DNA of 64,000 bases from CAYWBU01 sp942491525. Its GTDB lineage: Bacteria > Desulfobacterota > Desulfomonilia > UBA1062. Below the pieces are notes generated by a model. The model was not told the DNA's origin. It saw only the letters and a program-made list of their open reading frames with translations, and did no database searches. The stretch covers positions 248,001-312,000 of the forward strand of contig CALOBW010000033.1 of NCBI GenBank assembly GCA_942491525.1. Direction: 5' to 3'. Position numbers and translations under genes: made by a program. Each line of letters opens with the position of its first letter. The stretch's first letter is position 1. Below, piece after piece: positions 32,974-42,238 of the stretch.

Positions 32974-35900
32974 ACTGATTGCGCCTGAAAATACGCTTGG
33001 CATCGCCAAAGACCTCAAACACCAGCTCCTTGACATCAACCTCGATCATATAGAAAGCCGGCACCAGCAGCAGAGTGATCAGGGTGGCGAAGAGCACACC
33101 GAAACCAAGCGACAGCGCCATGGGTATCAGGAACCGCGCCTGCAGCGAAGTCTCCAGAATCATGGGCATCAAGCCCAGAAAGGTTGTCATGGAGGTCAGC
33201 ACAATCGGCCTAAAACGCCGGATGCCGGCCTGCTCAATCGACTCCTGCAGGGGCATACCGCTCTTGCGCAACTCATTGGCCTTATGAACCAGCACCAGCG
33301 AGTCGTTGATAACAACCCCCGAGAGCGCAACCAGGCCGAACATGCTCATCAGACTCAGATTGTAGCCCATGATCAGATGGCCGATCAAGGCCCCAACAAA
33401 TCCAAAGGGAATCGCCAGCAGCACAACCCAGGACTGTATATAGCTCCTGAAGGGAATCGCCACCAGACAGTACATCACCAGCAGAGCCACGACAAAACCA
33501 CTGAAGAGCGACCCCATGGCCTCACCCGATGAGCGCTTGTCGCCCTCAAACGAGTAGCTCAGGCCCGGATACTTGCGCACAAGATCCGGCAGCTCCTCAA
33601 TTGTCAGGGAACTCAGTATGGTCTCAAGATCCGCCCCGCTGCCCTTCTCGATATCGGCACCGACAGTCAGCGATCGTTTGCGGTCGCTGCGCTTGATCGA
33701 CGTATAGGATGTGCCCCGGGTCAGGCTGGCGGCCTGGGACAAGGGCAGCTCTCCACCCTCAGCAGTGCGGATCATCAGGTCCTCAACATCGTAGATATTG
33801 CGGCGCTGCTCCTCGGGCAGCCGGACCATGACCTTGACCGTATCGCGCCCGCGCTGCTGGGAGAAAGCCTCCACCCCATAGAATGCATTCCGCACCTGGC
33901 GGCCCAACTCAAAATTGGTCAGTCCGAGGCTGCGCCCCTCAGGGGTCAGCTGGAAATCAAACTGAGGCTTGCCGGCCGTGAAACCGTCATTAATATCGAT
34001 CACGCCACTGTAGCCCTGCATGCGTTCGGCCAGCTCAGTGGCGGCCTTTTCCAGGGTCGTGATATCCCGATGCGAAAGCTGAACCTCGATGGCGGAATGC
34101 CCGCCGCCGGGCCCCAGCTTGGCCGCGGCAATCTTCATGGACTCAATACCCGGAATTACACCCACCTCTTCACGCCAGGCATTTGAAAACTCGTTAACAT
34201 TGATATCGCGCTTATCGGGCGTCTCCAGAAAAGCCACCACGCTCACCTTGCTGGATTCCACCCAGGTAATCAATCCGCGAATAATCTCATCACCGCCGTT
34301 GTCGACCACAACGATCTTGGCACTCTGCTCAAGTCTGGAGCGAATCTTCTGGGCATCCTGAATGGGCGCATCATAGGCCAGTTCAACTTCAGCAACGACC
34401 CAGTCGGATTCAACCTCAGGCATGGGCCTGATATTGACCCGGCCGCCCTTGACGAACCCGATGGCGATCAACAGCACGGCAATGCCGACAGCAAAGGTCT
34501 GCCAGCGGTTGCGAACACACCATTTGACCGCTGGGCCATAGACGTTCTCGGCAAAAGCCACGATGCCGTTGGCAAACTTAAGCTGAAAACGCTCCAGCCG
34601 GTTGGGATCCTTGCGCTTCATTTTGAGATGGCCCAGATGAGCCGGCAGAATATAGAGCGACTCAAAGAGCGAGATCAGCAGGATTGTGATTACCACCAGC
34701 GGAATGTTGCGCATGATCTGCCCCCACGCTCCCTGCACGAAGAGCAGCGGCGAGAAAGCGGCCACAGTCGTCAAAATCGAGAAGGTTACCGGCATGGCAA
34801 CTTCACGGGCCCCGCGGATGGACGAAAGCATGCGGTCATCCCCGCTCTGACGATGTTCGAAGATATTCTCACCCACCACAATGGCGTCGTCAACCACGAT
34901 ACCCAGGGTGACGATGAAGGCAAAGAGCGAGATCATATTGATCGAGACCCCCAAGCCGGGCAGAAAGAGAAAAGCGCCCATAAATGATATGGGGATGCCC
35001 ATGGTGACCCAGAATGCCAATGATGGGTGCAAGAAGAGCCCCAGAAATACGAAGACCAGCACCAGGCCTATCTTGGCGTTCTTGACCAGCAGACCGATAC
35101 GGTCCTCATAGATCTCAGACATGTCGGCCCAGGTGGCGGTATAGACGCCCTCGGGCAACTGCGCCTCCAGGTCCTTCTGATAGTCCTTAACCGCCCGGGC
35201 CACTTCAACCGGAGTCTGTTTGCCGACCCGGTAGACCTTGAGCATGGCGGTACGGTAGCCGTTATAGTAGTTGTAGAACTCGATATCTTCAAAGTCGTCG
35301 GTTATGTTGGCGATCTGCCCGAGGGTTACGCCGCTGCCCTCGGCATTGCGCACGACCACAATATCCTCAAACTCCTTAGCCCAGTCGCGGCGATCCTTGG
35401 TGCGCAGCAGCACCTTGCCGGCTTCGCTCTTGACCTCGCCACCCGGCAGTTCGATGGCCGAAGCCCTAACTGCCTGAGCCACCTGATCCATGGTAAGGTT
35501 GTAATGCCGTAACGTCTCCTGAGGCACCTCAATGCTGATCTCGATGGGGCGCACAGACTCCAGATCAACCTGAGAGATCACCGGATCCTGCAGCAGGTCG
35601 TCGCGCATAGTCTCGGCCAGCTCCTTAAGCACACTCTCTTCAACGTCCCCGTAGACCGCCAGCTGAATAACTTCACTCTTGTTGTTCAACAGCTCAACAT
35701 TCGGGTCCTCGGCATCGGCAGGCAGAGTTGTGATGCGGTCAACTTCATTCTTAATGTCGGTTGAGACCTTATCATCATCGGCATCCGAATAGAGCTCGAC
35801 ATAAACCACCGCAACCCCTTCACTGGCCGTTGAGGTAATCTTCTTGATGCCGTCGATGCCGTCAACGGCCTCCTCAATCGCCAGAATGACGCCATTTTCA

Positions 35901-36094
35901 ACCTCTTCGGGCGAAGCTCCCGGATAGGGCACGGTAATCGTGATGTAATCCGTGTCGATCTCAGGAAAGACCTCCTGTTTCATGTTGCTCATGAGCATGA
36001 TCAGGCCGCCAATCAGACAGATCATCATCAGCAGGTTAGCCGCAACATGGTTCTGGGCCATCCAGGCGATGGGGCCCTTCAAGTCACTCTTCAT
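32972..36094 (-). CDS. RND efflux transporter (AcrB/HAE1 type)
   Basis: 1040 residues, full family length. One N-terminal membrane helix, a large periplasmic porter region, helices 2-6, then a repeat. The proton relay aspartates appear in 'FIVTLGIVVDDAIVVGENIFEH' (TM4). Helix 10 reads 'GLVALSGVVINDSLVLVHKAN'. It is the inner-membrane pump of a tripartite system with the adaptor (3 bp upstream) and TolC-like protein. The pump subclass, with PMPEVESDWV and repeated 'PGASPEEVE', is of the broad HAE1 group. Substrates are unknown. Confidence 0.95.
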   Translation of the reverse strand: MKSDLKGPIAWMAQNHVAANLLMMICLIGGLIMLMSNMKQEVFPEIDTDYITITVPYPGASPEEVENGVILAIEEAVDGIDGIKKITSTASEGVAVVYVELYSDADDDKVSTDIKNEVDRITTLPADAEDPNVELLNNKSEVIQLAVYGDVEESVLKELAETMRDDLLQDPVISQVDLESVRPIEISIEVPQETLRHYNLTMDQVAQAVRASAIELPGGEVKSEAGKVLLRTKDRRDWAKEFEDIVVVRNAEGSGVTLGQIANITDDFEDIEFYNYYNGYRTAMLKVYRVGKQTPVEVARAVKDYQKDLEAQLPEGVYTATWADMSEIYEDRIGLLVKNAKIGLVLVFVFLGLFLHPSLAFWVTMGIPISFMGAFLFLPGLGVSINMISLFAFIVTLGIVVDDAIVVGENIFEHRQSGDDRMLSSIRGAREVAMPVTFSILTTVAAFSPLLFVQGAWGQIMRNIPLVVITILLISLFESLYILPAHLGHLKMKRKDPNRLERFQLKFANGIVAFAENVYGPAVKWCVRNRWQTFAVGIAVLLIAIGFVKGGRVNIRPMPEVESDWVVAEVELAYDAPIQDAQKIRSRLEQSAKIVVVDNGGDEIIRGLITWVESSKVSVVAFLETPDKRDINVNEFSNAWREEVGVIPGIESMKIAAAKLGPGGGHSAIEVQLSHRDITTLEKAATELAERMQGYSGVIDINDGFTAGKPQFDFQLTPEGRSLGLTNFELGRQVRNAFYGVEAFSQQRGRDTVKVMVRLPEEQRRNIYDVEDLMIRTAEGGELPLSQAASLTRGTSYTSIKRSDRKRSLTVGADIEKGSGADLETILSSLTIEELPDLVRKYPGLSYSFEGDKRSSGEAMGSLFSGFVVALLVMYCLVAIPFRSYIQSWVVLLAIPFGFVGALIGHLIMGYNLSLMSMFGLVALSGVVINDSLVLVHKANELRKSGMPLQESIEQAGIRRFRPIVLTSMTTFLGLMPMILETSLQARFLIPMALSLGFGVLFATLITLLLVPAFYMIEVDVKELVFEVFGDAKRIFRRNQ

Positions 36095-36097
36095 AAC

Positions 36098-37483
36098 CTA
36101 CCCCCGCACCTTCTTGAAAATCTTAAGCTGCTTTTTATCCAGCACTTCCGCCAACTGGCCGGTAAGCTCTCTGCGCTGTATTTTTAGTTCTTTGGCAACA
36201 TCCTGGCCATCTTTCTCTATCTGCTTGCGCTTGATCAGATCGCTCTGCAGCAAAGGAAGAACCGCTGCTTTCTGTTCAGCGCTCAGTTCAAGCTTTTTAA
36301 TCAGCGCGGCAAGCTCAGGATCCAGCCTATCCTTCTGCTCAGCGCCATTGATGATCAACTGCATGCCGTCAATGGGCATGGAGATTCGGCTGGCGATAAT
36401 CTGCTCACCCTCTTTAATATCGCCGCGCACAATGGCCTGCTCTCCCCTGGCCCAGACGATATTTATATCCCGGATGGAGAGACGCTGTTCAGCATCCAGC
36501 ACCCAGACTTTTGAATCATGCAGCGCCAGCTGGGGCAGCACAAATACATCTTCAACCTCTCTGCCCATGATCTGGACGTTGACATAGCTGCCCAGCAGCA
36601 GCGGCAGACTGTTGGCATCATCCAGGGCCAGCGGATCCTTAACACTGATCAGGATGCGCGCCATGCGCCCCATGGGGTCAACATCACTCATCAAACCGAT
36701 GACCTGCCCATCCCGCTGACCGCCGTCGAGCATAACCTTAACCCCTGAACCCCGCTTGGCATTAACACCGGGAATACTGATATGACCGAGCTGGGACTGG
36801 GATACGGAGGCCTGGATGCGGAACTCGTCGGTCCCCACCAACTTGGCCACCGGACTGCCGGGGGTTACCATCTGCCCCGGGTCAACACTCTCATCCTGAA
36901 TCAGAGCATTGAAGGGAGCGATGATATTGGTACGACTCAGATCAAGCTCCGCCTTCTGCAATGCAGCCTGAGCCGATTTAAGCGCGGCCCTAGCCGTCAG
37001 CTCCTGGGGCTTGCGCAGCGCCAGCAGCCGGCCCTCTTCAGTTGTCTCAACCTCACTGCCCAGCAGCTCCCATTCGCGCTCAGCCACAGCCTGACGACCT
37101 AGTTCAAGCTGCAGTTCAACCTCGGCAGCTGCCACCTGTGATTGGAGCTGATCTACAATCAGCTGATAATCGCGAGCATCAACCTTGACCAGCGTCTCGC
37201 CCTTCTTGACACTGGCGCCGGGAACCATGGATTTGCTCTGCCAGACGATCTTGCCGCTGACCTGCGGCTGGACAGTCACAATACTGGCAGCCTTAACTGT
37301 ACCCATGGCACTGACCTCGATGATGGCATCCTGAAGCTTGGCCGGCATAACCTCCACCAGCGGCGCACCGAGGGAGACGGGCTTCTTCTGGGCCGCCGGC
37401 TTAGTCCTTACCAGGCCCACCATAATCATCATTCCGAATCCCACAATCAAAAAGACACTCAGTAGTTTATAAAATGATCTCAC
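36098..37483 (-). CDS. RND periplasmic adaptor with extra C-terminal helical domain
   Basis: 461 residues. Signal-anchor 'LLSVFLIVGFGMMIMVGLV', then a lipoyl half-motif ('IVTVQPQVSGKIVWQS'), a coiled-coil hairpin (~115-190), a second lipoyl half and the beta-barrel/membrane-proximal domains. The final ~75 residues (~387-461) are an added helical segment with 'LELSAEQKAAVLPLLQSDLI' and 'RELTGQLAEVLDKKQLKIFKK', similar in style to Spy/CpxP (LTxxQ) helices. It overlaps the TolC-like gene by 4 bp. The extension may act as a sensor or chaperone part of the adaptor. Confidence 0.9.
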   Translation of the reverse strand: MRSFYKLLSVFLIVGFGMMIMVGLVRTKPAAQKKPVSLGAPLVEVMPAKLQDAIIEVSAMGTVKAASIVTVQPQVSGKIVWQSKSMVPGASVKKGETLVKVDARDYQLIVDQLQSQVAAAEVELQLELGRQAVAEREWELLGSEVETTEEGRLLALRKPQELTARAALKSAQAALQKAELDLSRTNIIAPFNALIQDESVDPGQMVTPGSPVAKLVGTDEFRIQASVSQSQLGHISIPGVNAKRGSGVKVMLDGGQRDGQVIGLMSDVDPMGRMARILISVKDPLALDDANSLPLLLGSYVNVQIMGREVEDVFVLPQLALHDSKVWVLDAEQRLSIRDINIVWARGEQAIVRGDIKEGEQIIASRISMPIDGMQLIINGAEQKDRLDPELAALIKKLELSAEQKAAVLPLLQSDLIKRKQIEKDGQDVAKELKIQRRELTGQLAEVLDKKQLKIFKKVRG

Positions 37484-38901
37484 TCTTCTTCTCCTGCATT
37501 CTCAAGCTCAGCAGTCCACTCACCGCCAAGGGTTCGACAAATTTTAATCCGGTTGGAAATCAGGGTTCTTTCGGCCGCTATCAGATCACGCTCGGTCTGC
37601 TGCAATGCCTGCAGGGATGTCAACACCGGCAGATAGTCACTCAAACCATTGATGTAACGCTGCCAAGATGCATCAAAGGTTGCCTGAGCCAGAGTCTCGC
37701 GCTTCCTGACCCGTTCCAGGTAGGTCATCTGACTCTCCTCACTGCGGTAGGCATCCTCAACTTCACTGACCGCAGTCAGAACAACCTTGGTATAGGAGTG
37801 CAGCTGCTCTTTAACAACCGCCTTCTGTTTTTCAACTTCTAGATTCTTCCGGTGTCCGTCAAAAATGGTGACCGCCAGACTGTCGGCTATGGACCAGATC
37901 CAATTTTCGAGCAGGTCTGAATAATCGGCGGCAGCATAGCCGGTGGAGGCCATGATGGTAAACGACGGCAAGCGGTCGGCAACAGCCTGTCCCACCGTAT
38001 TATCGGCTGCCATAACCCGCAGCTGGGCGGCCTTGACATCGGGCCGGCGCGTCAAAAGATCTGCCGGCAGACCGGCAGACGGTCGCAGCCAAAGATCCGG
38101 CAGACCTGCGGGGATAGCTCCCAGATCAGCCTGGGAAGAGCGCCCCAGCAGAATATTAATCTGAGACTTGAGGTTCTCAACGCCGACCTCAAGCAGCGGT
38201 AGCGACGCGTACTGGGCCACCAGCTGCTGGCGCTGCTGCAGCACATCGACACTGCTGGCCAGCCCGAGACCGAATCGCAGTTCAACCAGCTGCAGATAGG
38301 TGCGGTTGGCCGCTATCTGCTCACGCAACAGATCCAGCTGAGCCTGTTGCTCGATCAGGGTATACCAGAGATCAGCCATCTGAGCCGCCAGGGTCATGGC
38401 CGCCGATTCAAGCTCCAGTCGACTGGCCCGATAACTGAGATCAGCAGCCCTGTTCATGGAGGCAATCTTACCCCAGAGATCCAGTTCATAAGCCGCGGCC
38501 AGATTCAGCTTATGCTGATTGCCGTGCACGGCCTTGGTATCGATAACATTACCGTATGAGTCGGTAATATTGACATTGCTGCGTTGACGGCCACTGGCGG
38601 CTTCAAGTGACAGTGTGGGCCAATACGCTGCCCCGGCCTGCCCCCTCAGGGCCTCAACCTGCTCAAGGCGCGCCCAGGCGATCTGCAGATCATGATTACT
38701 AGCCAGAGCCTCCTCAATCAAAACATTGAGGGCCGGATCCTCAAACATCAGCCACCAGCGATCAATGGTCGCCTGTCCATCCTGAGCCACCAGATAGTTC
38801 TCCGGCACCTCAACCAGCGGATCAGGATCAACCACGGCCTTGTAGACCGAGCAGCCGCTCAAGGGTATCAGCAGAATTAAAACTAAGACAAATCTTCTCA
38901 T
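37480..38901 (-). CDS. TolC-like outer membrane efflux lipoprotein (NodT/OprM type)
   Basis: 473 residues with lipobox LSGC (Cys17). Two outer-membrane efflux repeats are visible ('DRWWLMFEDPALNVLIEEALASNHDLQIAWARLEQVE' and 'RRPDVKAAQLRVMAADNTVGQAVADRLPSF'), with long helices and TolC-like turns. It forms the outer-membrane duct of the pump. It overlaps both neighbours, the tetR gene upstream and the adaptor downstream, by 4 bp, so the four genes are one operon. Confidence 0.93.
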   Translation of the reverse strand: MRRFVLVLILLIPLSGCSVYKAVVDPDPLVEVPENYLVAQDGQATIDRWWLMFEDPALNVLIEEALASNHDLQIAWARLEQVEALRGQAGAAYWPTLSLEAASGRQRSNVNITDSYGNVIDTKAVHGNQHKLNLAAAYELDLWGKIASMNRAADLSYRASRLELESAAMTLAAQMADLWYTLIEQQAQLDLLREQIAANRTYLQLVELRFGLGLASSVDVLQQRQQLVAQYASLPLLEVGVENLKSQINILLGRSSQADLGAIPAGLPDLWLRPSAGLPADLLTRRPDVKAAQLRVMAADNTVGQAVADRLPSFTIMASTGYAAADYSDLLENWIWSIADSLAVTIFDGHRKNLEVEKQKAVVKEQLHSYTKVVLTAVSEVEDAYRSEESQMTYLERVRKRETLAQATFDASWQRYINGLSDYLPVLTSLQALQQTERDLIAAERTLISNRIKICRTLGGEWTAELENAGEEE

Positions 38902-39512
38902 GAGTTCCTCTTCTCGATCATTGCTTTGATGCCGGCCAGACTAAAATCCGTGATATGACGGGCTGTCATCTTGATCTCCTCATCGCTCATAAAACTTATC
39001 CGGTTCTCGAAAACTTTTTCACCAAACGGAGAGTAGATCATGCACTGACCGCCGATACTTCTGGCGCAGAACAGAATCTCTTCCTCAGTTGCAGCCGGAC
39101 CGAGCAAGTCCCTGGCAATGCTCAGGTTGGCTGCAACCACACTTGCAAAATATTTCCGGTGCAACTTCTTGCCCACCGGTACCGGATCAAGCAGCAGCTT
39201 CGCAAAGATCGCCCCACGCTTGACCATATTTATCCTGCGCAACGCCCCCTCTACAAAACCCATCAGGCGCTCCTCTGCCGGGTCATCCTCGTTTCTATCC
39301 AGCAAGATAGGATAGGTCTCAAAAGCCTGATCAATCGCATCTTCTATTACCGCATTCATCAAGGCCTCTTTATCACCGAAGTGATAATTAACCGAGGCTA
39401 CCCCAACCCCGGCCCGGCTGCAGATGTCGCGCACCGTGGCTGACTTAAATCCCTTTTCACCAAAGACTTCTGTGGCGACATGCAATATATGTTCACGTGT
39501 ATCCTTAGGCAT
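38898..39512 (-). CDS. TetR-family repressor (CecR-like) of the RND operon
   Basis: 204 residues from the ATG at 39512, chosen for AAGGAGG 4-5 bases upstream; a longer in-frame start would include the operator palindrome. The helix-turn-helix is 'FKSATVRDICSRAGVGVASVNYHFGDKEAL' (~25-55). The C-terminal half resembles the DUF1956/CecR ligand-binding domain ('AIFAKLLLDPVPVGKKLHRKYFASV'). It is first in the operon, with a perfect palindrome in its leader, so autoregulated repression of the pump is likely. The ligand is unknown. Confidence 0.9.
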   Translation of the reverse strand: MPKDTREHILHVATEVFGEKGFKSATVRDICSRAGVGVASVNYHFGDKEALMNAVIEDAIDQAFETYPILLDRNEDDPAEERLMGFVEGALRRINMVKRGAIFAKLLLDPVPVGKKLHRKYFASVVAANLSIARDLLGPAATEEEILFCARSIGGQCMIYSPFGEKVFENRISFMSDEEIKMTARHITDFSLAGIKAMIEKRNS

Positions 39513-39520
39513 ACATCCTC

Positions 39521-39572
39521 CTTGAACAAATGTTCCAAACATACATTTGGAACATTTGTTCAAGCCTGTCAA
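39521..39572 (-). promoter_or_regulatory. TetR-type double operator and promoter of the pump operon
   Basis: A perfect 19-bp inverted repeat with a 6-base centre spans 39521-39564. Each arm holds a near-palindrome, GAACAAATGTTC (39524-39535) and GAACATTTGTTC (39550-39561), with centres 26 bp apart. On the minus strand a -35 TTGACA (39572-39567) sits just outside it, so the palindrome covers the -10 region and reaches the Shine-Dalgarno of tetR. Confidence 0.85.
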
Positions 39573-39698
39573 CGCAATTTTTAGAAAGCCGCCGCCCGCC
39601 ATAATGTATACATAAGTCCCTCAAGCAATACCGATGGTTACAAAAAAAGGCGACAGCTCAATCGAGATGCCGCCCCTGCTAATCTACTACAGTTAATA

Positions 39699-40433
39699 TT
39701 AAATCAACCCCTCCTGCAGGATTGAACCGTCGCGAGCTATTGTGATCGAACGCACCGGCAGATCAACGCCGGCCTGCTGCACGGCCATCTGGGCCCCGCG
39801 TACAATACCGCCGCAGCAGGGAACTTCCATGTGCAGAATAGTCAATGAATTCAGATGGGCCGACCTGAGGATATCCACAAGTTTCTGAACATGGGCCTGC
39901 ATATCGTCCAGCTTGGGACAAGCCATGGCAATGGTATGTCCTTTAATAAACCTGGAATGCAGATTGGCATAGGCCACTGCGGTACAGTCAGCGACAAGAA
40001 TCAGATCGGACCCCAACAAAAAAGGAGCTTCCGGATTCAAAAGCTGCAGCTGTATGGGCCACTGGCTAAGCTGCGAAGTCTGCTCTGCACCAGCCTGGGC
40101 AGCCGGAGTCAGAATCTGCGCCATGGATCCGGGGCAACCGCTGGCCAGCGACTCGGGGCCGGCGGCAATGGTCGCAGCCGCTTCAGCTTCACGGCCAGAG
40201 AGACGGGCATGCACAGCCTCCTCATCGAAGGCGGCCGCTTCGCGCTCAATCATCGAAATGGCGCCCTGCGGGCACTCCCCCAGGCAGGCGCCGAGGCCAT
40301 CGCAGTACCTGTCGCTTACCAAACGGGCCTTGCCGTCAACAATCTCAAGGGCCCCCTCGGCACAGGCTACGATGCACTCACCGCAACCATCACACTTATC
40401 TTCATCAATCTTAATAATTGTACGCCGACTCAT
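39699..40433 (-). CDS. Ferredoxin-type partner of hybrid cluster protein
   Basis: 244 residues. The N-terminus has one full [4Fe-4S] motif, CDGCGECIVAC, and a second, CDGLGACLGECP, in which the second cysteine is Leu; this site may hold a [3Fe-4S] cluster or none. The rest (~80-244) is a conserved domain with 'LILVADCTAVAYANLHSRF', 'TIAMACPKLDD' and 'MEVPCCGGIVRGA'. Genes of this kind sit next to hcp in deltaproteobacteria and clostridia and probably supply electrons to Hcp. It starts 23 bp after hcp. Confidence 0.88.
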   Translation of the reverse strand: MSRRTIIKIDEDKCDGCGECIVACAEGALEIVDGKARLVSDRYCDGLGACLGECPQGAISMIEREAAAFDEEAVHARLSGREAEAAATIAAGPESLASGCPGSMAQILTPAAQAGAEQTSQLSQWPIQLQLLNPEAPFLLGSDLILVADCTAVAYANLHSRFIKGHTIAMACPKLDDMQAHVQKLVDILRSAHLNSLTILHMEVPCCGGIVRGAQMAVQQAGVDLPVRSITIARDGSILQEGLI

Positions 40434-40456
40434 AACGCTGTCTCCTAATTATTGTC

Positions 40457-42076
40457 TTAGTTGCCTGCCATCATGGCATCCAGGTCACCCTGAACATCCG
40501 CAATGGGCATGATGTTGAAATTATCCACCAGCACCTTGGCCACATTGGGCGAGAGGAAGGCCGGCAGGGTCGGTCCGAGGCGGATGCCCTTCACTCCCAG
40601 ATAGAGCAGCGCCAGCAGCACGGTCACAGCCTTCTGCTCATACCATGCGATATCAAATGATATGGGCAGCTCATTGATATCTTCAAGCTCAAACACCTCT
40701 TTCAGCTTCAGCGCGATCACTGCCAGCGAATAGCTGTCGTTGCACTGACCGGCATCCAGAATACGGGGGATACCACCGATATCGCCCAGTTCAAGCTTAT
40801 TATAACGAAACTTGGCGCAACCGGCAGTCAGAATCACCGTGTCAGCCGGCAGCGCTTCAGCCATATCGGTAAAATAGCTGCGCCCCTTCTGGCGGCCGTC
40901 ACAACCGGCCATAACGATAAATCTCTTGATGGCGCCGGATTTCACCGCGGCGACAACCTTGTCCGCCAGCGCCATGACCTGATTGTGAGCAAATCCGCCC
41001 ACGATCTCGCCCTTCTCAATTTCCACCGGTGGCTGACACTGCTTGGCCAGCGCAATAATCTGACTAAAATCTTTGCGCCCATCCTGTTCAGGCACATGCT
41101 TCAGTCCGGGATAGCCTGCCTGACCGGTTGTGAACATACGATCCCTGTAGGAGTCCTTAACCGGCACGATGCAGTTGGTGGTCATCAGGATCGGCCCATT
41201 GAAGGACTCAAACTCCTTATGCTGTTTCCACCAGGCATTGCCATAGTTGCCCACGAAGTGATCATACTGTTTAAAGGCCGGGTAGTAGTTGGCCGGCAGC
41301 ATCTCGGAATGGGTATAGACATCAACACCGGTGTCCTTTGTCTGCTCAAGCAGTTCGGCCATATCCTTGAGATCATGACCGGAGATCAATATACCGGGAC
41401 GAGAGCCGACACCGATATTGACCTTGCTGATCTCAGGATTACCATAGGTCTCGGTATTGGCCCTATCCAACAGAGCCATGGTTTTCACGGCATACTCTCC
41501 GGCTTTAAGCACCAGACCAACCATCTCATCCAGACTCAATGACTGCGTGGTGGACGCAAGCGCCTCAACCATAAACTCATAGATCGTCTGATCCTCATAG
41601 CCCAGTTGAGCAGCATGATCAGCATAGGCCGCAGAACCCTTGATGCCATAGATCAGAAGTTCACGCAGGGAGCGCACATCTTCATTCTCGGTCGCCATGA
41701 CACCGACACTCCCGGCCTTGGCGCGATAGTCGGCCTCCGAAATGCCGCTCCAGGTGACACAGTCAGGTGCATCAGCCGATACGCCTTGCCTGGACTTCAG
41801 CTCCTCGCGGATCTCAAGGGCCCGGTCGATCATGACAATTATGCGCTCGTCATCAAAGTTGGCATTTGTGATGGTGGTGAAGAGCGCCTGAACGATGAAG
41901 CGTCCATGGACCGGGTCAACTGCCCCCTGAGCCTTGGCCAACACGGCAATGCCCTTCAGGGCATGGACCAGAAGGTCCATCAGATTGGCCGTGGGGGCCT
42001 TTTTGCCACAGGCTCCATTAATGTTGCAGCCAACATTATTGGTGGCTTCCTGACACTGGTAACAGAACATATCCAT
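40457..42076 (-). CDS. hcp: Hybrid cluster protein (hydroxylamine/NO reductase)
   Basis: 539 residues. N-terminal cysteines C5, C8, C17 and C23 (FCYQCQ, VGCNINGACGKK) have the close spacing of class I Hcp from strict anaerobes, which hold a [4Fe-4S] cluster there. Hybrid-cluster regions are visible in 'GVDVYTHSEMLPANYYPAF', 'MTTNCIVPV' and 'LTAGCAKFRYNKL'. Hcp removes NO/hydroxylamine under nitrosative stress and takes part in S-nitrosylation in E. coli. CAGGAGG precedes the ATG. A HcpR-type site lies about 65 bp upstream. Confidence 0.96.
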   Translation of the reverse strand: MDMFCYQCQEATNNVGCNINGACGKKAPTANLMDLLVHALKGIAVLAKAQGAVDPVHGRFIVQALFTTITNANFDDERIIVMIDRALEIREELKSRQGVSADAPDCVTWSGISEADYRAKAGSVGVMATENEDVRSLRELLIYGIKGSAAYADHAAQLGYEDQTIYEFMVEALASTTQSLSLDEMVGLVLKAGEYAVKTMALLDRANTETYGNPEISKVNIGVGSRPGILISGHDLKDMAELLEQTKDTGVDVYTHSEMLPANYYPAFKQYDHFVGNYGNAWWKQHKEFESFNGPILMTTNCIVPVKDSYRDRMFTTGQAGYPGLKHVPEQDGRKDFSQIIALAKQCQPPVEIEKGEIVGGFAHNQVMALADKVVAAVKSGAIKRFIVMAGCDGRQKGRSYFTDMAEALPADTVILTAGCAKFRYNKLELGDIGGIPRILDAGQCNDSYSLAVIALKLKEVFELEDINELPISFDIAWYEQKAVTVLLALLYLGVKGIRLGPTLPAFLSPNVAKVLVDNFNIMPIADVQGDLDAMMAGN

Positions 42077-42134
42077 AAATTTCCTCCTGGGTTATATTTA
42101 AGGTCTGATCTACACTAAACATCAAACGCGCAAC

Positions 42135-42148
42135 TTGACTTGAGTCAA
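42135..42148. promoter_or_regulatory. HcpR/FNR-type operator upstream of hcp
   Basis: TTGAC-TTGA-GTCAA is a perfect 5+5 inverted repeat. CRP/FNR-family regulator HcpR uses sites with TTGAC...GTCAA arms upstream of hcp-ferredoxin operons in metal- and sulfate-reducing bacteria. The centre is ~41 bp from a possible hcp transcription start (weak -10 TAGATC at 42112-42107), an activator-like position. Confidence 0.7.
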
Positions 42149-42238
42149 AGGGTTGCAAATAATATTAATTTAATCTGCCGCCGACAAAAGACAAGGAGTC
42201 AACGTTTTGAAATTGCGTCAAAAATCCAGGAGACAGCC

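Noticed and set aside
42140..42238. N-terminal extension of the cysteine desulfurase
   Set aside because: The added 33 residues are unlike the family and overlap the HcpR-type operator. CAGGAG supports the ATG at 42239.
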